Of a DNA stretch of 64,000 nucleotides, positions 51,201-63,200 are shown in pieces. Source of the DNA: Agelaius tricolor (lineage: Eukaryota > Chordata > Aves > Passeriformes > Icteridae); assembly GCA_023055355.1 (NCBI GenBank), contig JALJCS010000001.1:56487381-56551380 (forward strand), read 5' to 3'. A program made the translations under genes and the position numbers. The notes under the pieces are model-generated. The model made no database searches. It saw nothing but the letters and a program-made list of their open reading frames with translations, and was not told the origin of the DNA. The stretch's first letter is position 1, and each line of letters begins with the position of its first letter.

Positions 51201-54200
51201 TTTTCTAAAAATTTCTTAACAGCAGAACCAAAACAGTGCCTTTGTAGTTTTGTATTTCAAGAAGAGCAGGTCTAAAAATAAGTCTTAAGTTTTCTGCCAG
51301 ATCATTTTTTTCATGGATGGAGAAGAGTAACTGCAGGTAGATGTATGCATCCTGGGCTTAAAGACTCTTTTTATTCAAGGTCAAAAGTATAACAGCAATT
51401 TTCAGAACTTAAAAAAATACAGGATTGTTGTTTGATAAGTAAAGAAAATTATTTATTTGTTTCGACACTTTCTGTATAGCTGTGCTACAGTATTCCTTCC
51501 ATTACCAACAATAATTTTCTCACAATTTTGCACTTCATGGATTCATAAATAGCTCATATACTTTATAATTCCCATTTCTTTGATGTAAGGACAAATGCAT
51601 TAGTAATAGTTTAGTCCTGTTAGCAGCAAAAAGGTTTGTTTACTTTCATCATCTTATTTTGTCTCTTCTTTTTTCATATGGTTTTAGTGCATTCTTACTC
51701 TGAAATCTGTTAGTATAGGAGCCATAAATTTTATGTAAGCCAGAAGCATTCCAGTGGCTCCAGCTCTTTTAATAGTAGTTCATTTTAAATAATGAACACC
51801 ATATATTTCTTACAGAAGGATTAAGTCAGGAAGTTGCATTATCATTGAGGAGCCTGCTTGGTTTCAGTGGGGTTACATCACCAGTTGTTGAATTTAAAGT
51901 ATATTTGATATATTTTTATGTAATTCTTTTGAAATGTGTCACCCTGAGTTTTTAAGATTTTCTAAGCCTTCTGATGTTGACATTCTTGTAGTGAATTTTC
52001 TCACACACTTTCTGTAAATAACTTATTGTTTTGCATTCCTTTATGGAGGAAGAGAGAGTTGATAAACTGTTGGTTTAACCAGTGGCATTGGAGAGGTGCC
52101 ACTGTCACCCTCCAATCCACTGTCACTTTTAGAAAACTATAAATGTTAGAGTCAGAAAATAAACTGCCTTTTTTTTTTCCTCTTTCACCTTGAAAACAGT
52201 GTAAGCGTGTGTTCCTTTGTGTCCTATAGCGACATAAATGCTTACACAGAGAAGTGTTCAAATAATGCCAGGAAGGTTCTAGCAAAAAGGGATTGCATTC
52301 AGAAAATACAGAACACATCTTAAAATTATCTGTCTTGTCTATTCAGTATTAGCGATTAGTCCCCACTACAGGGAGTGGTGAAGATTTAGGATTTTGTATC
52401 ATTCTCAGGTGGGGAGACATAAGATGCAATTTTATACATTGTGTGTATATTATACACATTCTGTTATCATGAAGTTTCAAGTCCTAGTTCTAAACTAATG
52501 GATGTAAAGTATTATTTACTTTTATTTCCAGATCATTTCAACTTAACCTTCTCAATTGGCATGCTCAACATTATTGTGCAGTATGCAATTAAACATATAA
52601 CTCTTTACATTCCAGTGACCACTGAAGGGCAAAAAAACTCTTCAAACTTGCTGAAGTTTGGAAATAAATTGTGGAAAGGTTTGATGCTAGGCTATGAAAA
52701 TTTTGGTAGTTCAGCTGTATCTTAGGCTGGAAATCATTAAAAACCAAGGTGTTGATTAACGTGTGCACAAAATGCTTGTATTGATGTCTAATTACCAGTG
52801 GACAAAAGGTTGACATGCCCAAGATAATTTTTTAGAATACTCTGGAGGCCCTTTAGAATATGTTCTTATAAATTGGCATATGTTTCTGTTATGATATTTT
52901 TTAATTTGGAGTGTATCATGTAACATAATTTTGGCTTCATTCGGGTAGTAAAGGCATATTAGTTGTCCTGGTACTGAGAAAAAATATATATCTTTTCACG
53001 TTCTGGATGCCTGACAGTATTAATAAATTATTAGAGCCTGCAGACTTTCCTGCAATGCTACAGTAATCCCTTGCCTGGAGCATTTGTCTTTTCCTACATC
53101 TCTGAACTAATAGAAAGTGCTGTGTGAAAGTACTTTAGTAATATTTTATGGTAATACATGTCCAGTCTAAATCTTTACCTGTCAGTTTTATACTGTGTGG
53201 TGAAACTTCTCCCATCACCTGTAAAAGCATCTTTGTTTGTCACATTCTATTCCCTTACCCCTTACTCTTAATTGCCCCTCCATTCAGAGGAGGTCTGTAA
53301 ATACAGAAGTGACAGCTGCAGAATTGTCTCTGCACCAGAGACTTATATTTCTTCCCTTCTAGAACCATGTAATCCTTTCAGATTAATATTTCTGATTTGT
53401 CAGCCTCATGAAAAAAGTTGCCATTGTTTACAGCCAGGAAATGGTTCTATTGCTGCAACTGCTCAGGCTTTGCAAAGAAGGTTTTGTATGTGTTTTTATC
53501 CTTTCCCCTACCACTCCTAGTCCACATTCCTGGAGATCAAGTCTGACACATGTTGATGAATGCAGGTTTTATTTAGAAACATGACCACTTGTCACCATCC
53601 AGTGTCATGTTATCAAGCAGCGGCTGTTAACATTTGTTTGGCATGAAACATTTTCTGTACAGTACTCCCCAGCAAAGTGCATCCCCTTTCCTCCCCCCTC
53701 CAAAAGAAATGTTTGCAGGCTTTGGGAGTGGAAGTTCTTCTTTTTAATACTGGAAAATTTCATGGTTGTGGTGGAAGACTTGCATGCTGTGAGGATGGCG
53801 GAGGACAACAGTGTGGATTCAGATCTCCCAGACTGTAACTGTGATATCACAAGGCAGGCAGCTATTTTTGTTTGCTTTTGATTGATACTATTCTTTCTAA
53901 AGTTTTGGCTTGCTGGGAAACTAACTGAAATATTCATATGTAGAAATCAGTACTATAGCTAGAAATTACTGTTTTCTGCTCAGTTGAAAAGCAGTTGACA
54001 GTGATAACAGCATACTTTGTTTTACAGCTAGTACTTTTGGATCCTGGAATAATTTTTTTATAGTGGTAGAGACTTAGAACTAGTAAAATCTCTTAGCTGT
54101 CTGAGAGAAACTGTGGTCTGACTTTACTGCTGTTTTCAAAAGTGAGAGCATGTACACACATGAGAATAAACAGACTGTATCTGTCTGCTTGATGTTTGTG

Positions 54201-57200
54201 TCATCAAAGGGGCATGACTGCAAGCAAAAGGCAGAGAAGGAAAGAAGCTGTAAAGAGAGTGTTTCAGACTTAACTTATCAAAGCCTGGCTGTCCTGTTCG
54301 TATTAATGACCGTTTTGTAACTGCATGTAATACTTGAAAGCAGCCTATATCATCTTGGATTTTTGATCCGGCTTCTCCTTTTCCCTTTTCTCATTATCTC
54401 TTCTAGAAATTTAGCTGTTGTTCAGAATTCTAGAAATTCAGTCTTTGAAAGAGCAAACTGATTGGAGTAGTAAATATAACTGGCTTTACTGGTGTCCTAC
54501 TACACAGTAGTACTGTACTTTGGAAAATAAATACTTTTTTTATTATTAAAAAGATTATTTTTAAACTGATCTTTTCAAAGCTGATTTTAATAGCGCAACA
54601 TTTTTCACTATTTCAGAGTGTTTCTTTAAACTTTGTCTGCTGTTCCAAGTAGATATTTTTCTTAAAAGCACCTTTTCTGTTTTCTGGTGTGTACTGTACA
54701 GACTTAGCCAACATGCTCTTACTGACTTTTTTCATGTTGCTTTTAAAGTTTAATATTAGTAAGCAGCTGTCTAAATGACTAATGCAGTAGTTATGACTTC
54801 TATATGATGCATTTTTCTGTACTTACAGGATTGTTCCCGTTTAGATTTAAGTGGAATCTAAGATTTTCTTCTTTAGGACTAGTTGAATTAAATACATCTA
54901 TGCTTAATTTTGGCTCCAAGTTGTTTCCCACTGTCTTTGCCCAGTGTAGAATAATACACATTATTAACAGACAATCTAAAGTTATCGGTTTCTTGCGGAA
55001 ATTGAGGCACATTAATTGGAACATGAAAATATAAGTATCATAAGCCCATCCAAATTGTTAGATGGTTTTTCATCAGTAAACCTTGAAAACAATTGAATTC
55101 TGCTGTATTTTCCTTTCTAAGAGTTTAAGTATTTGTAAAATGTAACAAGACTGGGGTGTGTGTTTTATGAAAAACAACCTTTAACCAACTGTGTCATGCT
55201 TCCAACCCTTTGATTTCAGTGCAGAATTTTTATTATCAAGGAGGAAAGTTATCTCAAGTCTCTCACAGTAACATGTGCAGTTACTGTGCTGTCTGGTGCT
55301 GCAACAAAAGCATGAAATGATTATTGGAATCATTAAGACATGAAACATAATCTTGCAAATGAAATCTCAAAACATCAAAATCACACTTGGCTAGGGATCC
55401 CACATACCTGATTTTAAGATTTTAAATTTGATCTTTTTCTCTTAAGCAGAGCTTTTAGAGCATAGGCAGCTTTTCTTGCTGAAATTCAGAAGGAAAACTC
55501 TCAGACATGTTGGATTGCATCTGTTATTTGATCACAGATATGCTTTCAGTGTAGCCGGAGGCACAACACTGTACTGCAGTTCAGTCAAAAAAAAAATCTC
55601 AGCAGACTCAAATAAGCACTTGTTTATTTGTTTCTATTTGTACCACGGGCAAGGAACCTCTTATGTTAAACTCAGTACAAAAAAAAAAAAACAGCGTAAA
55701 GGGTAGACGTAGTGGGGGTACAGGAAGGAAGCTGGAGGGTTTGGGTTTTTGGGTTTGGTTGGAGTGTTCTTTTAGTATGTCACACTGGTTTTCTTTCTCT
55801 CTCTGAAGTAACTTAGATCATGTGTGAAAATAGTGGTAGTTGGCCCGGACTATTTTTTATGCTCTGTCAGGGATGTGTTTCTGTGCAGTTTGCCTGAGGC
55901 AGAGGACACTTTCTAAAAGATGGACTCTTTATAGTTGCTGTAGGCAAAATGTAGATGAAATCCAGCATGGAGATTAGAGTACACACAATTCCAAACAAAA
56001 AAATCCTGGTCCACAGCTTGGTCTTGCTGATAATCAAGTGACATTGCTTCTCCACAGGGCTGGCATGACTCATTGTTCCCTTTCCTACTCCAGCAGGCCT
56101 CCAAAAGATCAGTAGCATTGAGCCTTGAAAATATAAGCAGAAAATGGGCAGGATTTCTCTCCTTTTCATAATGTCGGAGATTGAAAAGCTGTATGTGCCT
56201 TCTAGAAGGGTGATAACCAACTTTCTTGGTCACCCTAGGAGCAAGTTTCAGTTGGTTCAAACCCACAAAACATTGTATGTAGAACCAGAGGTGACAAGGA
56301 GAGGGTGCCCTCAGTGGGTGCTCTCCTACCATCTCCCTAGGCCTAAACACATGGCTGTGTTATGATACATAGCCTCATGATGAGCACTAAGGCAGTCTTT
56401 CAGCATAATTGTATTGATTTCAGGCCCATCATAGACAGGTTTTCACATTGCCCAGATTTTTTTCCAGTTACCAGGTGAGGTTTTTTTACAGATCAAAACC
56501 CTAGAGCTGTTGGTCATGAGTCTCCAGCAAGGAAGCTGTATTCGGACTGTTCTTAAGGGTTTTTAGCTAATAAAGAACTACAGTTTAACCATCTGTGAGC
56601 TAAAGGGAGGACTATAAAGAGAAGAAAAATGGAAATATTTAACTTTTTTTTTTTTTTAAGATGACATTAATATCTCTATGATTCTCTTAGTTGGTCAACT
56701 GCAACTACTGCTTTCAGTATGGAAGCACTTGATAAATTTGCTGGTTAAGCAAGAAAAATCTGAACTGCTTAATTTGAATTATGGATAGTCATGGCATTTT
56801 GTTTCCTTAACAAACCTGGCAGTCTTTGATTTTTCAACCCAATTTAGTCAGTCTGTTCCCAACGGCACTCATCTCTTAAACCTTTCTGGTATTCAAACAC
56901 TTAAGTAGAAGAGCAATGGGAGTATAAAAGGGAATGTTACTCAAGATTGTTTTTGGTACCACACAAACAGGGAAAAAGAGCTTAGAAAAAAAATCAGAAT
57001 TCACTAATAATGTATGTTATGAAACACGGGAATAGGAAGGAGAGAATTACTGAAGGACAGTTTTGCAGTTCAAACAGATTGGAGGAAAAATTATTTGAGA
57101 TAGGAGGAAAGTTTACTTGAATTTATTCAATCACTAAGCTTAATGCGCTCTTGATTTAAAAAAAAAAAAATCACAAACAAACAGAAATCTATTTCGTTTT

Positions 57201-60200
57201 TTCTGCTCGTTGGTCTTCCAGGGTCAGGATTCCAAGAAAAATACTAGTTAGAAATCACTATGAAGTTCCATTCCAATTTCATCTGTTTAAACCTGAAATA
57301 ATCCAATAACACCAACTTAAAGCAGCCCTTGGAATTCAAGAATTCTCCCCAAGTTCTGAGCTGAACTTCTTGCTCTGAAACTTATTTATTCAAGGGCAAA
57401 TCTTTACCCTGGAACAGGTTGATCACAGAGGTTGCCCAGATGGTGCCCCCTTGCTAGGAATGTTAAAGGTCAGGCTGGATGGGGCTCTGAACAACCTGAT
57501 CTAGTTGATGATGTCCTTGCTCATTGCAGAGCAGGTAGACTAGAGGACTTTTATAGATCTCTTCCAACCCAAATCTTCTGTGTTACTTAGTTCAGTGTTT
57601 TCATGGCTGTGAAAAAGGCCTGTTCACTCAGTGCACTCTCCCACCAGTACATGGATAAGTTATTTGTGGTCCAAGAAGAGCAGTTGTCATCTCTTGGTCA
57701 AATACACAACCATCTAAATTACTAAGATGGTTTTGGGGGGTCAACTGTTAAAGGTGCAGAAGCTTTGAAAATGTTTTGTGGCATTCATAAGCACTCAACC
57801 AGCAGCTATGAATGCAGGACTCAATGCACATGTAATATACTTCTGCTACATAATAAAGGAAGACATTACAGAAGAACTCACCATCTAAGTGAAGTTTCTC
57901 TGAAAACTTCCTGAAACACATGCTGTGAAAATTTTCCTTCAAGGTGTACTTAACACTGCCATTTCTTTTTCTTTACAGGGTAAAGAAGTTGAAGGAAACC
58001 CTTGTTGCAGTGCAGCAGCTGGATAAAAACATGAGTAGTCTGAGATCTTGGCTTGCCCACATTGAGTCAGAGCTGTCCAAACCTATCGTCTATGAAACTT
58101 GTGACTCTGAGGAGATACAAAGGAAGCTAAATGAGCAGCAGGTAAAATACAACACACTTACCAGGTGAACAGTGACATGGGGAGAGCCAAAGTAGAGTGT
58201 CCCTGGGCTGCCCATACCCAGGTCAGTTGAGAGGGCATCAGGCAAAATGCTTAAATATCAAGGCAAGTGGTACTTACTGTGTCACTTATAGAGCCTTCTG
58301 CTGGCCTTGACATCGAATCCACCAGGAGCTGATTGACATTGCCAAGAAAGGTAAGGCACCAAGAGATGTAACCTGAACGAGTTATTGCAATTGTTTTCCT
58401 TTGGGGCTTGTGGTTTTTGTTTGTTTGAATTGTCTGTTCCCAGAGGCAAAACTGACACCTATTAGACCTTGCAAATTTTGCAAATGCTTGAAAATGACTA
58501 TTTTGAGCAACCTTTCTAACTCAGTTTTATTTTGCAGCTTGTTTGAGAGTCACTTTGCACGCAAAGATGCATGAGCTATACATGTGAAGTTAAAATTGGT
58601 TGGTTTATACTACACAAAGCCTTTATGCAGTGCTAGATTAAAATATGTAAAAATATGTGAATTCAGCCAGTTTTTGGCATTGAAAGTAATGTTACTTCTA
58701 AGATAATTTACTATACGTTCTCCTTCCTGTTATACTTCACTGCCCAGTGTAGTTTTACATAAGAAGCACATTGCTGGAGAAAACTGCTGTCCTTTGTGTT
58801 CCTGTTGGTTATTTATTGGAAAAAATAGCTTTCTGTTTCCCACTGGAGAGGAGTTAGATGTTCTCCTGGAGGAGAAAGAGAAGAAAAAATTGTGTGGGAA
58901 GAGGAAAGATAGGATATTTTGTGGATATTTTATGAAGAGTACAAATGGGCATTTTGCTCCTTTAAGCTGAGCATAGAACTGAGAGCCAAGAACTCCCTCA
59001 GAGATTTTGCCAGCTCCTCAACTGTTTTGCTACTGCTCTATTCAAAAATACTTATTAATATTTTATATGGAATTTACTTAAGGATAATAATTTATAACAC
59101 AGAAGCATCAGTAATGAATGGTGTTTCTAAGACAATAAAGTGCTGGGAAGGGCTAAACATTGCTACCAATAAAGTAGACAGTTGAGATTATTTACTTGAA
59201 TCCCTATGCAAACATCCCATCGTTTGTTACAACCACTTCTTGGGGGATTTATTTTGGGCACAGAGACTGGTATATCTCTGCCTTCCACTGTTTCCTTGTG
59301 GTGACAGCATGCAGTGATATTCTGTAGAAGTGAGAGTGGTTTAATTTGAATTCTAAAGGGGAGAAATAGAGGTGAATCTTACCATGGGAGGATGCTGTAT
59401 TTGGAAACATGGTGATGATTTGATAATCTAACAATACAAGACATGGTTATAATAATAATAGTTTTAAAACCCCACCCACTTTCAATGCATGGCAACCAGT
59501 ATTTTTATTAGTTGGAGGCTGTATCACTATCCACTACACCTCAGAAGGCTACCTTCTCAAATACTTTGTTCCCTGTCTCTTCTGTTAGTGACTTTGTGTT
59601 CTTTTCCATGTTTGATCTTCCACTGAGATCATGTTATCTTCCCAGTTGTTCATATACAAAATTAGGTCAGAGATGTTATGTTGTGAAACAGGAGGGACAA
59701 ATTCCATTTATGAAACTCCATTATCTACTTCTCAGCATCTACTTCAACCAAGCATCAGCTTTGCAGATTTGGTCTCTAGTGAAATTAAAAATGCAGTTGA
59801 ATCTGGATATCCTGGGGGAAGGTAGGGTAACTTCAATGCAGTATTTTTCTGGGGTAATGAACTTCATTTAAAGAATTACTTGTTTGTTTATTTTCTCAAT
59901 CTCCTACCTCTTGAAATATGAAAAAAAATGATGTTTGCTTCTGGGCAAATAAAATAAAGAGGAGGTTGTATATGGGTGACAGCAGTGCATAAAAGTGACA
60001 CTCCTTTGTGAACTAACCGAAAGGCTTAATGTTCTCTAATAAACATAATATATTTTAAAATCTGGGAAATAAATATTTGACTATGGAGAAGAAATAGTCT
60101 AGACATTGCTTGTGGAAATGTTCTGTAGGTGAATTAAAAAAGTGTAATTCTTAGGAATGCTTAGGACCCATAGTTCTCACTACTGCTTTACACCAAAACA

Positions 60201-63200
60201 TTAGAAAGGAGATCATGTTACCTGAACTTACTTAACCTCAAGTCTCATAGCTGTCTGGAGTGTGTGTTTCATAAAGGGTGCCATCTGATTATAGAATCCA
60301 CCCTTCTATATTAGTTCAGGGCAGATAGAAAGAAAAATAAGCATTTTGACATCACAATGAAAGTATTTTTCAGGCAAGTGAAGTGAGAGGGCCATTGCTG
60401 AGGAATAAAAGATTGTGATTTTCCACTCGATGTTGTCAAGTAGATGTTTACGAAATAACTTTCTAGTTGAGAAGATGAGCTAGAGTACTTCATTAAGTGA
60501 AAGCCCAGTTATTACAAGCAACCAAAAAAAATGGTTTGTATAGATCGACCTTGCTCTATTTCAAATTTCCTGTTTTTTTAATTAGACATTTAGATCTCAT
60601 TTCCTGCTGAAAGACATTTTCAGGTCATGTTGCTAGCTGTAAGGAAAGTTCCTCTAGTTAGACATTAAATATATGTAGACACAATGTATTGACACAGTAT
60701 TTCCCTTTGCATGCCAGTTTACTTCAATTGCAAAATTATAGAGCAGTTTATCCCTAATCATCCTCAAGCTGCCACATTCTCCTACGTAAACATCCACATC
60801 TCTAATTGTCCTGTTGGTTCCTTTCTTCACCTGAATCAGAATTTAACCTAGTGTTCTAGATGCAATATAGCACTTTTTCATGCAGTTAATTGGAATTAGG
60901 TTGTCTTGGCTTTGTTACTGTCCATACTGATTTTTCCATCTAATATTCTGATCATATATTACAAATGTAGACAAAATTCAAACAGAGTTTCTTTTCATAG
61001 CACTGATCCAACAGCAACAGCCAGTTACTTCTGTGGTTAGTCTTAACTTGAATCTGGAGATCAAAACTAAGGTGAAATATTAGTTCTAGAGGAAACATTA
61101 TCACCAGTGTAGAACAAACCATTGAACCAAGAAACCGTCAGGAAGAATAATACTGATCATATATAATAAGTGCTAAGACAGTGTGAGTGCATTTTCTTTA
61201 GGTGTCTGAAATTTTCATTTTCCATTTCCAATTAAAATACTATAGAACTGGAAACTTGAAGGAAGAAAAATCTCTAACACATAACACTGTTCAACACATG
61301 CTGCTGCCAATTTCCATGTCAAACGTGCCACTTTGGAGCTATTTCATGTTGGGAGCAGCATGTTCATGAAGGGTCCCTCTGCCAAACCCATGCAGTACAT
61401 TAGAATGTACTTCCTTGTCACAATTCTCTTACTAACTTCTGCTTTACATTCTCTGTGATAATGGGAAAGGGCTGAGAATAATTCTACCATTTATTGGTGA
61501 TGTTGATTAAATGTGTGTGAAAGATGCTCAGCTGAGCATGCAGAGCTCTGGCAGTTTGTCCCAGTTGATGGTTTGGTGTTGGTAGTCCCTGGGAGAGCTG
61601 TGCATGCTGCCAGGTTCTCCTGGCTTCATTGACCATTGCATCACCACTTGCGTAGATGCACTCTCTTAATTGGTATTACTGGATGTTTTTCCTCTGTTTG
61701 CAAGCTTTTTTCTCTTTTTAAATGAGTGAAAGATAAATACATTTGCATGGATGCATGTTTAGCAATTTCTCTTAAGAACTAATCTCTTCACCTGCAGGAA
61801 CTCCAGAGGGACATAGAGAAACACAGCACTGGCGTGGCATCTGTTCTCAATCTGTGTGAAGTACTTCTTCATGACTGTGATGCTTGTGCCACAGAAGCAG
61901 AGTGTGACTCCATCCAGCAGGCTACTCGCAATCTGGACAGAAGGTGGAGAAATATTTGTGCAATGTCAATGGAAAGGCGACTTAAGTAAGTCTAAAACAC
62001 CTACAGATTAGTATTTCCTTCTGAAATACAGGATGTGATGTATATTATATGGGTGAAGTACTGAATAAAAGAGTGTAAGGTTCAGAAAAAGATCATTCAC
62101 TGAGTAGAAGCCAATACCTGCCATGCCTCTACGAAAAAAATGAAATTTTGAGTTGCACATGCCTTTATGCAAAGTACAGGTAACAATCATCAAATTTCAC
62201 TCACAAGTCCTTCAGTAGAATTATTTATCATTTCCCATGCTTCGTAGATATGATAACAGAGAAACTAGAGAAAGTTCATATGATAGCAATGACTCCAAGA
62301 GACTTGGAAAAAATTACGTAAAAGGGAGGTTATAACACTTAAATTTACTCAAGAACTACAGAGATTGATGGGAAAATAGTTATTGGATGGGTGAAATGTT
62401 ATTCCAGGTATTAGGATTTATGTGTAGTTGGTGTTCCTCAGCAGTTTCTCTTATGGCTTAGTTTGTTCATTTGGAAGAATTTTAGGACTGAGAACTTACA
62501 TGGAATTTCTTCACCTGTCCACCTTAGCTGTGCTGAGCAAATGAGGGCCACAGCACCCAGGATTTTTGAGTGTAGTCTGGGTAACTGCACATGCTTAGAC
62601 CATCAGATCCAGAAGATTCATTGTTTTCTATTCTCACACAGGATAGTGTGGTGATTTTAACATCAATAATGATTGAGTCAATGCTATGCACTATGTGCTG
62701 ACTTAGTAATGAGACATGTTTACAGATTTTAGCTCCTGTATTTAAGATAATTTCTTTAAGTTTTAAAGTTATGAAACTTATTTCTGTCATGTTTATACAG
62801 TCATATAAAAAACTCTAGGAAGAATTCTAAATGCTGAATTGAACATTTTATGATCTTTCATTTTGTGGGATATTCTTAATGTATTTAGTTAAGTTTCTTG
62901 TTTATTTTTTGCAAAAGATGTATTGCTTTTAGGTTTGGATCTATATCCATAGAGTAATATCTTTACGTAATTTTATGCTATTGCCATGGAAATTCTTGAA
63001 TAGCAATTGCATATATCTGTAAGTTCTATGTTATAAGATGTACTTAGAACTACATATACAGGTTGTATCTTTTACATAGTCTGTCATGAACATACATGGG
63101 CTTTCATAACTTTGTATCCAACACATCAATTCAGAACTATTTTAAGTTAATGTGGAACTATGCATGGAACTATTTTATTTTCTTAGAATGTACACATTAT

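Larger units (their letters stand above)
50815..57978 (+). other. SYNE1 intron 35 (7.2 kb), hosts the alpha2 promoter and first exon
   Basis: The largest intron in the window. Contents: a CR1 tail (51030-51120), the alternative first exon (53762-53853) with its upstream region, an antisense ORF-like block (55867-56350), and a second CR1 tail (57405-57590). The rest is AT-rich with nothing recognised. Confidence 0.85.

Noticed and set aside
55690..55760. Telomere-like GGGTTT run as a possible interstitial telomere or quadruplex
   Set aside because: Only three irregular units and no TTAGGG array; the G-runs have long, uneven loops.
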